A stretch of 64,000 nucleotides of DNA from Scortum barcoo (GCA_023238725.1 CM041541.1:12606544-12670543); one strand, 5' to 3'. Shown: positions 1 through 13,500, counted from the stretch's first letter. Translations and numbers: made by a program. The notes: a model not told the origin generated them from the letters alone.

Positions 1-2607
1 AGGCTGGACTGGAGCAGAGTGTCCACAAACACTGTCTGCTTCCTCTGAGCTCTCCTATGCCTCACCACCGACAGCAGCACCGACTCCATCTCTGACAGAG
101 CTGAACACACCGAGAGGAACAATAAAACAACAAGGCAGCGTCATTTAACTTCATCCTGGACTTACACTGAAAAACCAGAGGTGGAATACAAATTTAATCA
201 AGTGTTGTACTATAGTCCAAATTCAAGGTACTTCCACCCCACATCATCAGAGGTAAATACTGGACTTTTTACTCCCCTACTTTTGTCTGATAGCTTAGTT
301 ACTTTCCATTTTACAGTATTTCGAACCTGGTATCTCCAGATGTCCTTCTTCAGCTAAACAAACTATTTAAAGCCTCCTTGGATCAGCTGCATCGTCACAA
401 AGCTGAAAACAGGCTGTTGTAGTGCAGCATTTTCAAACTTCACTTAAAAGGAGTCTTAAATGATCCGACAGCTTCTTCCACCTCACTCACCCTTCTCATA
501 ATGTCCTTTTCTGGCGGCGCTCTTCTCCATGGAGCCGTCCAGGTAGCCCTTCCCGATTTCTGACCAGATCTGGTGGCAGCAGGAGGAGTTAGAAAAAGAG
601 AAAAACAAATCAACTGACCCGTTTCAGCAGAGCTTTGACAAATCAATGCCCTGCTTTGTAGAATCTTTATAAACCATCTCCAACCAATCTCCCAAAGGAA
701 ATTAAAAATCTTTCCTCTCTCAGGTTGAATGAACACAGAGAAAATAAAATTGCATTGAAATAATTTTTAAATATCTGTGTCAGTGCCGTAAGAATAAAAA
801 AGCAGAGATTTCTTTGTAGATGCTCAAAAAATAAGCAATAAAATTGATAGTAGGGGATGCAAACCATCATATTTGACACCCACAGGAGTAAAGAACAAGT
901 GAACAAGAAAAAAAACTGAGAGTGCGGTCTGTGTAAGAGGTCTGAACTTTTTCCTTTATCCATGAAATCTGCTGCGTCTCACCGCGTCGTGGTTCTTGCG
1001 AAAGGAAATGACCTCTGCGTCATCTCCGAAGCTCTCACCCAGAGCCAGCTGGGTGACGGTCTTCATGGCCAGACCCAGCAGGTGGGCACACAGAGGGATG
1101 TGCTGAGCCTCCGGGGAAGATTTCCACTTTCCCACCAGCTCCTCCACCAGCTAAGTGAAAGAAAACAACCACAAGAGGATTATTTGTGTTTGACTTCAGT
1201 CAGCGGCATCAATGAGTATTCTCACCTTCGTTACAAACCTTCAGCACAAGAGGGAAGTTGTTCTTCAGCGTGTTGTTGATGGCACTCTCGTACGTCTTTT
1301 TCCTTATTATGGTCTCTGTGGCCCCGCTTCCCATTCCTGACTTGTAACCTAGCAACGACTTCAGCATCGTCTCAAAGGAGTCGGCTGAGGAGAGCAACAG
1401 CAAGGAGAAGGTTTCTTTATTTTTCTTCACAAAAACACAAGAAGACAGGTTCTTTCAAAAAAGGTGGGATCTGATTTTCCTTTGCCAGATTAAAACTTTA
1501 ACTTTTGTGTCATCAAACAAAGCTGCAGCAGCACTCACTGCTGTGGTTTGGGTTGATGTGCTGCCGCAGCTGATCCACGGAGCCCAGGCTGACCGCCGGC
1601 CGGCCGCCGAACCAGAAGGACGCCACAGACCCGAACTCCTGATGCAGACTGACGAGGAACTCGTGCAGGCCGCCTCTGTTCACGATGTCCTGCAGGTTCC
1701 CGTCCCTGAGAGAGCAGAGACACACAAATATAATGTGATCAGACAGATGATCTTTTTGCATTTGTTACTTTCTCAACAGTAAAAATATGGAAAACAACTA
1801 AAAATGACAACCAATGACAAACTCACACACTTTAAGTTGACAAAGGAAGGTCACTAAATGTGAAATCTTACTTCTCATCTGCAGGATTGAGACCTGGGAT
1901 ACCAGAGGCCCTTCTGGATGACTGAAAACATAGAGAAAATTAATTAAACATTATAATTTTTATATATTTAATATAAATGTGTGCTGTGCATCCTGGTCTT
2001 TACAAGCATCCACCATCTCCTCTAAAATGTTGATAGGTTGGATGTACGTGCTCTTATTACAACCAAGGCATGCAGATTAGTGTTCCTTTCAGCAGAATGG
2101 AACTTCATAGAGAAATATGACAATTTAATATTTTTTCACTTAATGGGCAACATACACTATCAGACATTACTTTAAGTAATCTAGTAGATTATATAAGACC
2201 TCCTGGTAAAATCGGCATACTAAATTTGCATAAAGCGACACCAGTTTTGATCAAATGTAACTTTAAAAGGAGTTCAGAAAACTGCATCACAGCGCTCGTC
2301 AATGCCAACATGGAAGTCTTAAAGTTGCATTTAATTCAATAAAGTCCGTCATTGGTGTGTTGAGTTTGTGCCGAAATAAAAGAAAAGACTGTAGCAATTC
2401 GTGTAAGTTTTAAAATACGTTGTAAGAGACGTTCCCACCAGACATTGAGCAATGAACATTAAATTTGCACCTTTTTGAACGAAGTTTTGCGTAAGCAACG
2501 GACAGCTGCTAGGCATCAACTTGGAGCTCACTTACCGGATACAAATAGAGAACAGCGGCGACCAAAACGATCACAAAGGTGACAGCAAAGATGGCAAAGT
2601 CCAGCAT
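1..2607 (-). CDS. cyp20a1: CYP20A1, cytochrome P450 20A1 (5' part, cut by window edge)
   Basis: Orphan cytochrome P450 of the endoplasmic reticulum; its substrate is not established. Coding exons in order: 2536-2607, 1872-1921, 1539-1705, 1239-1384, 983-1150, 491-569 and 1-91 (continues off the left edge). All junctions are GT-AG and phases chain without a break. The start gives a 24-residue hydrophobic N-terminal anchor beginning MLDFAIFAVTF, then the glycine/proline hinge (SGIPGLNP) typical of microsomal P450s. Family-diagnostic stretches include GGLHEFLVSLHQEFG, SFWFGGRPAVSLG, QHINPN, SFETMLKSLLGY and IWSEIGKGYLDGS. The heme-binding cysteine region lies beyond the window, so catalytic integrity cannot be judged. 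Exon 4 uses an AAG|GTTTGT donor at 1239. A stronger-looking GTGAGA lies 13 nt further on, but only the first keeps the frame and family alignment. Confidence 0.95.
180..430 (+). repeat. Teleost dispersed repeat, family B, copy 1
   Basis: Shares GAGGTAAATA, the ACTTTTTACTCC block, TTTGTCTGATAGCTTAGTTA and GCATCGTCACAAAGCT with 14097-14435 in the same orientation. It lies in a CYP20A1 intron. Confidence 0.7.
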
Positions 2608-3443
2608 GACTTCTGGTTTTTAATCACGCTTTTTTCTTTAACTTTTACTCATGAATATTTGGAGATTTCCACCCTAACTAATAACAGGCACCACGTCGAC
2701 AGAGCGGCGCTCGATTGTTCGGCCTGGTGAGGCAGAATCAGAGAGCTCAGAGAGAATCGATGGCAGAGTTTAAAAAGGATGAATGAAAAATAACCAACAC
2801 TTCATCTGCCTTCACCCTTCATATATACACTGACTTTAATGAGTTTTATTGTTTACAGTTCAACTACTTGTTGACGTTGTCTTTCAGTTTATAGTTAAAA
2901 TGGGATTAATTTCTTTGTTTTTCCACTTAAACTGACTCTTACAGACACATTTCAGCTTCTTTAAGTGCTTCAAGTTCCACTGAATCTTACAGCCTTTTTG
3001 TATTTTAATATATTATATATTTCTTAAATGTTACTTATGTAATTATCTTTAGGTGTAATAAGTTAGAGATGTATAAGAGGAATACATATAATATGATGAA
3101 GCTGCTAAATAATATATATATTTACCACAAAATATTGATCTTTACTTCTGTTCCCATTCAGCCTATATTCATTTCTTACTTCCTATAATGAGGCTTAAAA
3201 TTATTGTACATAATAAATATTTATGATCAAACCACAGGAGACAAACAGTGAAAACATCCCTTTGCTTTTGAAAGTAATAAAGAGACGTCGTTGGATAAAA
3301 CTCTGTATTTAAAGAGACGAGCACGTTCACGTTTCAGAAATACAAAAATAATCTACAACACATTCAGAGTCTGCTGCAAACAAAACAGTACGAAAAATAC
3401 ACATGTGCAAAATGACAACAAAGGTGTGAAGGTGTGTGTTTTC
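2608..3443. other. CYP20A1 promoter / TMEM237 3' flank
   Basis: Only 836 bases separate the TMEM237 stop codon from the CYP20A1 start codon, both on the minus strand. This stretch must therefore hold the TMEM237 3' UTR and the CYP20A1 promoter and 5' UTR. An AATAAA signal on the minus strand lies at 2845-2850. It is a candidate TMEM237 polyadenylation signal, which would put cleavage roughly 200 bases upstream of the CYP20A1 ATG. No TATA box or other clear promoter motif is obvious. Confidence 0.4.
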
Positions 3444-6400
3444 TCAGGCGGTCATCTCTGATTTGTCGTCCAGTTTAGGAGGCTCGATCTCCATGGCCAT
3501 CAGATAACCTGAGGACGAAACACAAAATCAATACTGCTTTTTTAAAATGTTTTAAGGTGGATTTTACTTTTACTTAAACCGACATTAAACAGATTATCGT
3601 CTCTCACACTCGGTGTAGTCTGTTTCTGGTCGGGCGGCAATGAAGATCCAGGCCAGCCCCACCAGCAGCGCCACCACCAGGTTGACGGTCACCCACGGGT
3701 GGAGAATCTGGTGCTCCGACCCCGGCGGCCTGCACAACAAACAGCCCGTCACGTCCAGACTTCACAGCGAGACACAAACATAAAAGGAGTCGAGCAGGCT
3801 CACCATAACGTGGAGTTGAAGGACGAGTACAGGTTGATTCGATCGCTGGTCATCTGCTGGCTCAAAGAGAGGACCAACGCTGAGAAATACACTGAAATAA
3901 AAACACAAAATACACAAAGACAGAGTGAACTGAAGCATCTGTCTGAGAGGAAAATCACCGCTAACCCTTAAAAACCTTCGCAGTGACTCACAGAAGGAGG
4001 CGAGAGCGACGGGGTCCAGCGTGATGAACTCCCGCAGAGCCATGGAGCCTTTGGCCAGGTTCACTCTGAGGACACGAGAGCTTTAATCAGACGAGCTGCA
4101 GTCTTCTTCAGCGACACACAAACACATTTTACTGAGCAGCCTCAGTGTGTGGAAACAGCTGTGAGAGTTTAAACAGAGCCTGAGACATCCTGGATAATAC
4201 TTTCTTTTAGTAAACTTGATCTTGATATGTGAAATCTGAGGCTTGAATACTAGAAAAGAAAATGTTTTTCTAATATAAGTTTTTAAATGTACATAAAAAT
4301 GCAGATTTACATCTCAACATGCACTAGTGGAGATTTATCCAGTAATATCTGTTTATATGTGCAGCATGTGTAGTCGATATTTATGTGGATATTTTTCTGT
4401 TTTGCATCATTTTGGAAGCTTTTACATGACAAACTACAGGTTAAATGACAATGTGCCGATGAGGTGTTTAATGTCAAGTTCAGACCACGTGATGTTTTTA
4501 TGTCACTGTGTCAGATTTTAGAGTCATACATTTTCTCGGCCCACAGACAGAACAGAGAACAGAGACAGACGTGACATGTCATCTTTCACTGGGAAGTGTG
4601 TGTGGTGTGTCTGATACTCTCTTGTGTTTGGAGAAGCCTTAAAAAATGCTGCTTTTGTTTCACGGTTTCCACCTCGCAGCACCAAAACGTCTGTCCTCTT
4701 TTACTTTACAACGTCTCTAAAGTTGATGAGCGTTCTCATTGGTCAACGTCCCCGAACACATCGTGGAATTTGTCGTATGAGATGTGACGCTGGTTGTCGT
4801 CTGTGATGATTCTTGGATTTTTATCACTTGTATTTTCTTCATTAATGGTATTTCTTGTTACTGCGATAAGTTGATTAATCAATAAGTTGTCAACTATTAA
4901 ATCAATCTCCGTATTTTGACAATCATAACATCTTGTTGAATCATTTTTTAAGAAAAAGTACCCAAATTCTCTGACTTCAGCTTCTCAAATGGGAAGTATT
5001 TTCTGTTTTCTTTCCTCCTCTGTGGCAGTAAACTGAATATATTTGGACTGTGGCTGACACTTTTCACCATTTGCTTACATTTTATGGATCAACCAAAAAA
5101 ATCGATCATGAAAATAATCATAAGTTGAAGCCCTGAACTATTGAACTAGTTGATCTTGGTTTATATCTTGTACGTTTGGATCGTATTAGCTTTTGTTAAA
5201 ATATATTATGTTAATATTTTAATGTATATAAACATATATACATGAGATCAAACCATCAACTGTTGCACCAGACAAACATTTTCATTCTTGACATGCAGTG
5301 TTTTTCAGGTTCATCCAGAGAAGACTTGGATCAATCAATCAATCAGCTCTGGTCCTGGTCCAGGTTTCTGCGAAGCCTCACCTGTCGAAGGCGGCCACCG
5401 TGCTGATGGCCAGCAGCATGTAGAGCAGAGACTGGGAGGGGTAGGCCAGGCCGTGGTACTGCTCCAGCAGGTTGGACAGAGCGGTCAGGTGCTGCCCGGC
5501 CAGCATGTAAACCACCACCACGTTCCACACGGCGTAGCCCGCCAGGAAGCCGTGACAGTACAGGCCGAACACCCTGAAAGGACGCAGAGCGGAGGGGGCG
5601 ATTAAAGACGGGGTGTACATGCGCTCGGACGTCTTTTTATACGAGAAACTCCTCCTGCACCTGAAGCTTTCGTGGACTCTGATGGAAACGTCTCTGGTGG
5701 TCCAGAGCGGCTGAATGTGCTGGAAGTCCGTCATGTCCGTCATCTGGTCGCTGGTCTTCCTGCAGTCGGAGCGCTCGGCGGCCTGGAAACGCTCTGCACT
5801 CACACACACGTACACACACACACAGATACACACTTTATAATCGAACTCTCTCTTTCGCCGTTGATCAGCCTGGACTCGTTCTTTGGTTACTCACTGTTCC
5901 TCTCCACAAAGACTTTCCCCACCGGCTGGCTCTGACCCTGCGGGGCCGAGAACAGGGAATGCTGGGGGATCGGAGGAGGGGTGTCGGTGATGATGTCATC
6001 CTCCTCCACATCCAACTCATTGGGAAGCTGCAATTCAGCGACTTTGGACTTCCTGAAATCACAAGAGTGAAGTTTTAGGAAGAAAAATAAACCATTTCTC
6101 TCCCTGATTGTTTAACTTTTTTGTTTTTAATGATTCTCTTTTTTTTTTTAACCAGATTTGCTTTGGTTTGGTCTCATTTTAGTGCATCGTAAAGAAAGTA
6201 CAGATGACACTTAAAAAAATAAAACATGACATAACTTGTGCAAAACACATGCAAAACCCCCCATAAATAAGTAGTATATAACTTAAAACTAGATGTTTTG
6301 AATTAAAGGACAAATGTCACATATCTATGATAAATGGCGAAGAAACAAGAAGAAATCTGCTGATAAAACAACATTATGAAATAAATATGAATTTCTTACT

Positions 6401-9286
6401 TTTTCTTTTTGGGTTTTTTCACCACTTCCTCTCCATCAGTGGCCTGATCAGCTGTGTCTCCGTTCACCAGGTCGGCTTGGTCATCTTCAAGATCTAAAAA
6501 AAACACAAATTCATCTTTAGATCTTTAGATTCTTCCTCTGTTTTGTTTATGCCAATCTCTGTATTTATAGTGAAGTGAAGTTATTTTCCTCTCATGGTCG
6601 AAACAGCTAAACAAAGTTTAGATTTGGTCACTTGAACATTTGAAGGTTTCTGAACCTATAGTGGCAGTTTTCTTCTTCTTCCTCCTCCTCTGCGGCGGTG
6701 CATCTGTTGTGGCTTCGAGGGCGAGCTGCTCTCCCATCTCAGACCCCCTCCGGCCGCCCAGACCGTCCATCTCCATCCCAGGATCTGCACAGGAAACACT
6801 TTTTAAATCACAAAGCTACAGACCTCATGTTAGTTTTGATCTTTTTAAATGAGGAAACAGGAGATTTTTTTTATCCCCAGATAAGCGCACATACATAGGA
6901 AAACTTTTCTTCCTTTTGTTGCAGCAAAAACAAGAACTGAACTTTCACTTTCCATTTAAAGCCTTTTAAACGCAGCTAAAAGTGAAGTGTTATCAGATGT
7001 GTGTGTTACTGACCGTCTACATCATCGACTACATTTGTCTCCTTTCTCAGCCTCTTCTTCTTGTGTTTTGGTGCCGGCACTTCTCCTGTCATAAAAAGAG
7101 AAAAGTTCAATAAAATCCAGAGCAGCTTCGGCTCAAATGTTTTTTTTTAGATTTCCAATCCAGACTCACCTGTCGTGTCCTGACTTCATGTTTCCATATG
7201 TCCGACAAAAAGAAAAGAAGAAAAAAGTTTAGTCTGACAGTTCAACATTATTTCAGTAGATAAAGATGACAACATGTCACAATCGTACCGACCTCGGCAT
7301 CGTGGGAAGAGCTCGCTGCCCTCGCTGAGGAGACAGAAAGAGAAGTCAGTTTGTGTTTGGTCATTGATTTAACTTCATTTTCTTTATTTTCATTCATTTT
7401 TAAAAGTTGTGTTAAATATCTAAGACTTTTAAAAACATGTTTAACTGATATTAATCAAAACCAGCATGGATTGATTATTTAGCAAAAGCATGAATTTATT
7501 GACTTTTCACATTTTACATTTTACTTCCCGGCAGTGTATAACAATAACTCCTGATAACATGAATCAATGAATCAACAATGAATTTATGAATCACTGACAC
7601 GTGACCTGGCTGAGCAGAAAACAGATAGATGAATTTATTATCTAACAGGTGTGGATTTTACATAAACTCAGACGACTAGAACAAGTTTCTGCTCACTATT
7701 GTGGTAAAATGTGAGGCTTTAAAAAAGCCTTTTTTAAGGAAATCAAGACTTAAAGATTCCATTTTTAATGATTAATGACCAAAAAAGGATACAATCTGAT
7801 TTCTGCTCCTGTTTTCTGAAACTTTTCATAATAAAAAACACCCGAATAAATTGATTTCTGTGAAAAATCTTACAAGTTGAGCTCTAATCCCTCTGCTATT
7901 ACTACATCTGACACTTAGCAGGAGGTGAAACTGAGGCTGAGGAAGTGTTTGGTCCCGACAAACGAAGCATAAACGTGTTAACAAACCACCTCTCCTGAGA
8001 AACAAAGCAAAAGGAGAGTTTCTTTTTTTAATTAGACAAACACTGTGTGAGCTTTTTAAGGAGTTTTCAGTCAGATAAGATATAAAATCCTCACCGTCGT
8101 CTTTCTGGCCATTCAACACAAGAATCAAGCAGGAGTGGAGCGAAGCTACAAACAAACACTGTTAAATCCTGAGCTAAATCTGTGTTCATACATCCGTCAG
8201 GGCCGAGGATTACTCAGGGCAGAGGTCACACCACTCAGACCTCTTCAAACTCTTGTGTGTGGGCGAGAGAAAACGTCCAGGAGGAGCGTCTGTGGAGGTT
8301 TAATCTGTCTGAAGAGGCTTGTGGAGGCGGCGTGTAAACACCAACGTCGTGATTATTAGTTATTATTAAATGTTTGGTCTGTAAAATGTCAGAAAATTGT
8401 AAAGAAGGCTCATCAAAATGTCCCAGAGTCCAAACTTACATCTTGATATTGTTTAATATTAATTTTACACACATTTACACTGCACATTTAAGCAACATAA
8501 CAATTAATTTATTATTATTAAAATTAATGATTAAACTTTTAACTAATTCTTGCAGTTGTGTTTATTTTACAATAAAACCTGCCGGTAATTCAATTTGTGA
8601 TCAAATGATTTGCTTAATTAACTCCAAAACAACTTAAAAAATAAGTAGGTATATAATAAAATAATAAATAAAGTGAGTAATTTCCTAGAAAGGGCAGGAA
8701 ACATGTTGTGTTATTGGCTTTTTTAACTTTACTTTTATACATGTATACTATTATAAATCTACAGATATATTTAACGTTTGTGTTATGTGTTTTTGTACAA
8801 GTCAATGCACAAATTTAAAAATAAAAAAGTATTTGAGTATTTTTTCAGATTTCTTAAGTATCTGAATATTTTCTCCAACGCAGACCAAATCTTTCTTTAA
8901 TTAAATGACATTATTTGCGAGTCAGGTCAGTTGACACGGTGGGTTTGAACTTGTACAATAATAACAGTATCTATAGATGATTATAGATTATAGATTAGGA
9001 TGAAAACTGCTGGAGGACTCACCTGTGGGAGAGGTGGGAGCTCTCTGGGCCGCGTTTTCTATCGTTAAAAATCAGATTATTAACAACATCTACATGTAAA
9101 AAACTGAATTATAAGATGCAACGACGTCGTATGTGTTCATTGAATAACCCGAGACAGTTAGTTTAAAGTTAAAATATAGTTTAGATCAAAAATAAAGCAT
9201 AATAAGAGGATAATTATAATCAAAATAACACTAAAGGTTACCGTTATTTATCTAAATAAAGTCACCTTTAAGCCTCCTGTGTCCAT
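3444..9286 (-). CDS. tmem237: TMEM237, ciliary transition-zone tetraspan protein
   Basis: Membrane component of the ciliary transition zone; the human orthologue is the Joubert syndrome gene JBTS14. Coding exons: 9266-9286, 9023-9058, 7293-7324, 7170-7183, 7014-7085, 6656-6784, 6400-6493, 5895-6052, 5661-5793, 5382-5573, 3992-4065, 3804-3891, 3608-3729, 3444-3508. They total 1230 nt, or 409 aa plus stop; human is 408. The N-terminal half is charged and lysine-rich (KHKKKRLRKE, RRRKKKKT, KKPKKKKSK). The C-terminal half has four membrane segments around residues 231-250, 277-293, 315-333 and 367-389. Conserved landmarks are QPVGKVFVER, HGFLAGYAVWN, LSLSQQMTSDRINLY and NLVVALLVGLAW. The start MDTGGLK is chosen because its 7-codon exon ends in phase 0 and splices cleanly to the proline-rich exon (RELPPLPQ). 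Exon 4 is only 14 nt (see findings). Confidence 0.95.
4858..5140 (+). repeat. Teleost dispersed repeat, family A
   Basis: Contains CTTCAGCTTCTCAAATGGGA, GCAGTAAACTGAATATATTT and the TTTATGGATCAACCAAAAAA block, followed by AATCGATCATGAAAATAATC. The same blocks recur, often inverted and degraded, at about 15255-15380, 21655-21875, 21985-22130, 22680-22870, 24755-24910 and 28235-28460. Confidence 0.65.
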
Positions 9287-9442
9287 TTTATCACGTTTGT
9301 CCTCAAACTGCTCCTTCAGATATTCACCAGTTAAATCATCTTCGGTTAAAATGTTTATTTTAACGATTAAAACCGTTAAAAAGTGATTAAAAATCCTCTT
9401 TGGTTGTTTACTTTGTTTACACTCTGCGGGCGGAGAGCTGCG

Positions 9443-9475
9443 ACCCGGATGTGTTTACCAGAACACTTCCGGAAT
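9443..9475 (-). promoter_or_regulatory. Paired ETS-type sites, putative TMEM237 core promoter
   Basis: Two ETS-core motifs (CCGGATGT and ACTTCCGG) sit about 160-185 bases upstream of the TMEM237 start codon, in the only GC-rich patch of the interval. Paired ETS sites near the start are common in TATA-less vertebrate promoters. Assignment is by position and motif only. Confidence 0.4.
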
Positions 9476-10528
9476 CTTCAAAATAAAAGCTCAAGTACAT
9501 TTTTGTGCCACTGTGATGAAAAAAAAGTTACTAAAATGTGAAAGTTTCTTGAATTAATCAGTCAAACACAATAATTACTTAATATCTCAATATAATGACT
9601 TCATATATCAAAATAATGATACATTTATTAAAATAACAATAATATATTGATCTAGTATTTGAATAGAATGACTTAATATATCAAAATACTGAGAAATGTT
9701 CTCATTATAATGACTGACAGTATCTTTATTTAGTAACATCAGCCTAAATGTGCTTAGACTGTCAGAAAACAGATGAATAAATATTGATGAAATAAATAAA
9801 TGAATGAATTACTATCAGAAGTGGTTTATTAATGACACAAACAGGTACAAATATTAAAATATTATTGCTTTGCTTGCATTTTGCATTTCATCACATCATT
9901 TGAATTAAATATTAAGGACACACAGTGTAGTTTTTTGAGAGCTTGCCAAACACAGCTTTTCGTGAACATTAAATCTTGAATAGTTTTTTTGGCATGTAAT
10001 GAGACATGTGAGGCTACAGCAAAACCACAAACAAATGACACAAATTCAGAATGAAAAACAAAACGTAAAACAACATTGAACAAGAAACCACTTTGCTTTC
10101 TAGCATGTAAACATGAATTTGAAAACCATCACACTCTTTCTCTCTTTGTGAACGAGAGCGGGGAGCAGGGCAAGAAATTTAGTTTTTTTTGTCTACATTT
10201 TAATCAATTAAAGCTGCATTCAGAGCAGGAAACTGTTTTTTTTCTATGAGAAATCTGGGCCTATAAATAACACCGGCGTTTTATATATTTCAGAAAATAT
10301 TTATTGCTCCAGAAAATCAAAAAAAAGGAGCACTTTTGTTGTTTTAAACTGTTTAATCTAAACACAAAGAAAAAAACGTTAATTAGAGTTTACTTCTAAT
10401 TGGCTTAAGACTTAACTTAAGAACCTGAAATTAAACAAGTATTAAGGTTTCTTTCATGCCCTGCTCCCCAAAAACATGCAGGCGTAAAGTTTGATTTTGT
10501 TTCACAGTGAGGAATCAGTGAAATGATT

Positions 10529-10542
10529 GCTGCCATGGTAAC
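10529..10542. promoter_or_regulatory. X-box-like RFX motif (GCTGCCATGGTAAC)
   Basis: This is one mismatch from the palindromic RFX-family X-box (GTTGCC, 2-nt spacer, GGTAAC). It lies just past the MPP4 stop codon and about 1.2 kb upstream of the TMEM237 start. TMEM237 is a ciliary gene, a class often driven by RFX factors. The link is inference. Confidence 0.3.
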
Positions 10543-10575
10543 GGGGATCTCGTCTCTCTCGTCTCCTCGTGGCCG

Positions 10576-13500
10576 TTACGACTCGGCGGTGGGTCGTATC
10601 CAGCTGGCGGGGACCCACTGCGGCTCATCCTGCGCCTTCCTCACCGCCGTCAGCAGCTGGACGCACGAGTCCTGCAGCTCGTCGTTGACGATCACGTGGT
10701 CGAAGAACTGACAGTTGTGCGACTCGATCTTCCGGGCTGCTTCCTCCATCTCCTGAAAGTCTTCATCCTGTTGGAGGTCAGAACGTCACTTTATGTCTGT
10801 GTTAAATTAATCAACCTAATTTAAACATGTGTTGATGTACAGATAAATATTTTTATAAACCCATGTAACTATGTTTTATTTCTCACAGGTGAACGAATGA
10901 ACTTTTATTGTGTGTGGATTTTGTTTCTCTCTCTTCTTCTTTTTTGTCTATTTTCACGATTTAATCAGTTTTATATGAATTTAAAATCTGAATAAAAGCT
11001 TGATATGATGCTTTGTCAAAAAATTCAACAAAAGTTGTTGGGTTATTTAAAAAAAAGTCTCAATTACCCCTGACGTCTTAATGTTTTAATGTTTTGAAGC
11101 CCTTTTTCCTCCATCATATTAAATCTGTATTGCTCTTTAGTTTTTGTCTTTTTGTTGAGTCTGTCCTGACAAAGTTAAAAAACTTTTTATATTTGTTGTG
11201 TTGGTCTGCAATTGTGCACTTTATTTTTATATTTATACTTTATTTTCATATTTACATTTTTTTATATTCTATATTTTTAGTCATTTTTACTGATATTGTG
11301 CAGATTCAGCTTTTTAATTTAGCTTTTAATTTGTTATGTATTATCCTTGTTGTGCTGCTGTAACCTGACAATTTCACCCACAGAATCAATAGAGTCTATC
11401 TATCTATCTATGTATCTATCTATGTATCTATCTATGTATCTATCTATCTATCTATCTTATCAAGTCTGCCTTATAAATATTGCTCAAATGTGACAGAAAA
11501 GTGGGCTTCAAACAGATCAGAGTAATAAAATGCGTCGCTGTAGGACTTTACTTTGTACGGCCGGTTGACGTAGTAGTTGGTGGTGATGAACGAGTCCTGT
11601 CTGGTGTCCTGGAGGCGCTCCAGAGACGGCGGCTTCACGTAGATGATGTAAGCTTTCAGCTCGTGGGTCCTCACCGCCTGGATGGCCTGAATGGAGAAAT
11701 GAACATGCAAATCAAAAAGTTATTGTTTTATAAAAGTGATTATGTAAGTGTTAATGGTACATCCTGTGATTAACAGAATAACATTAATTTAGATTTAAAT
11801 ATTTAAGTGGTAATACAAAATGATGGAAAAACAGCTCTTGGTTTTTATTGGAGGTTTCTTACGTTTGGCTCTATGTCGATGACGCAGATCTTTCTGCTGT
11901 TTAAAACTTCCCTCACAGACTCGATGCTGGTGCCGTACAGACTCCCTTTGTACTCCCCGTACTCCAAAAACCTGCAGGATTTCATAGTTTTTTTAATCAA
12001 ACACACACAAGAAGAACTTAGAAGGAAGAAGGAAATTAAGACAGCGATGGTTGTGATACATGCAATCAGAGTTTTTTATCATTTCAGTGAAGGAAACATG
12101 AAAACTTTCCTGCACAAATTAGAAAACAGGATTATAAATTTGGCCTTCAATCACAAAAAAACACTCATTTTTATTATTTTTTTCAGACAACAGGACGCAG
12201 ATAAAAACTGGATCATCGTCTCCAGATCAGCAGTATAAATAAATAAATAGAGTATCATAATGTTGAACACACTGATTCCTTATTCATGAGTTTGCAGCAC
12301 AGACCTGTTGTTATACACCATGTTGTCGAAGACTTCTCGGCTGGTGAAGTGATATTCTCTACCAGACTCCTCGTATGCTTTGGGAGCTCTGGTGGTGTCT
12401 GATGAAGGGAAAAGGAAACTCATTATTGATTATTTTAGAAAATAGGTGTTTGTTTTTCTCTTTAAAACAGAGACAGCTCTCAGGAGGAAGAAAAAAAAAC
12501 AGGATTTTTGTGTGTTTTTATGTGTTAATTAAACATTTAGTTGATTTATACGTACGAGGTACGGCTCCCTGGAAGATGTTGGGGTTCATTTCAATCAAAC
12601 GCCTCCGAAGTTCATTCACACCAACACCAGACGGACCTGAAAAACGAAGAAAACACCAAAATCTTCATCATAATCACATTTTAAATCACACACACGAATG
12701 ATAATATTCAAAATACAGGTGAGATTTTATGAGTTAAATGAATGTCACAAAGAGCTTCACAATAAAAGACCACAAAGTGAATAAAAAACAATCAGAATAA
12801 CTTTAAAACCCTTCTTGTTTTATCTGAACCAGCATTATTCTAGTTTGAAGCTTTGTGGCACCTAACAGGGCGACGAGGCGGTGCGGGTCCTGCGGGTGGC
12901 GCTGGTATCGCACCACCTCCTCGTACGGGCTGTTGAGGGCGCTGTTGCAGCTGCTGGGGCAGCGGGTGTGGCAGGACGGCTGGGTGGTGCTGTGAGAGCG
13001 CCGCCGACAAAGACGCAGACTTCGCCTGAAACCCACTGAGAGAAAATCTGAGAGTTAACGGGGCGAAGTTTAACCCAAATATAGAAGATGTTCATGATAT
13101 AAATGATCAGATTTTTGGTAATAATATGTTTGATTTCTCATTTTTTAACATGCAGGTGAGACTTACCTAAGTAGATCCCTTCAATGTTACTGCAGAAGTC
13201 ATCCTCCTCTGGTTTGACATAAAAGGAAACACAGAAAGAAAGAGACGCAAATCGAGGTGAGGATGGATGAAAATAAAAATAAATACAGAAATAAACATTA
13301 TTTAAATTCATTATGTAAAGTAATGACTGCAGCGACCTCTGAAAAAAATTTTTTTTTCATCATATATAAAAGAGAAAATCATTGTGCAGGATCACAAAAA
13401 AATCTAATATAATAATATATAACAATAATATAATTTTTTTTAAAAATCTAAATCAATAATGTGAAAATATTTTGTTTAGAGCCCATCAGCTGCTAGATTA

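Larger units (their letters stand above)
9287..10575. other. TMEM237 promoter region / MPP4 3' flank
   Basis: This interval between the TMEM237 start and the MPP4 stop holds the TMEM237 upstream region and the MPP4 3' UTR. Just upstream of TMEM237 is a short GC-richer patch (9420-9475) with two ETS-type cores, CCGGATGT at 9445-9452 and ACTTCCGG at 9465-9472, as expected for a TATA-less housekeeping or ciliary promoter. Minus-strand AATAAA signals at 10300-10305 and near 9822 are candidate MPP4 polyadenylation signals. An X-box-like palindrome lies at 10529-10542. The rest is AT-rich and featureless. Confidence 0.45.

Noticed and set aside
1226..1238. Alternative CYP20A1 exon 4 donor GTGAGA at 1225
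   Set aside because: Would put exon 5 out of frame; the GTTTGT donor gives LVLK joined to LVEELVGKW, as in the family.
5378..5833. Long minus-strand ORF of 151 codons read as one exon
   Set aside because: It is two TMEM237 exons (5382-5573 and 5661-5793) read through an intron with no stop. Family alignment (HESFR joined to VFGLY) requires the splice.
7171..7180. 10-nt TMEM237 microexon after the CAG acceptor
   Set aside because: Leaves the following exon out of frame; the 14-nt version restores both phase and family sequence.
11807..12238. Plus-strand ORF of 143 codons
   Set aside because: Overlaps a minus-strand MPP4 exon (11863-11971) and AT-rich intron; low-complexity composition and no family.
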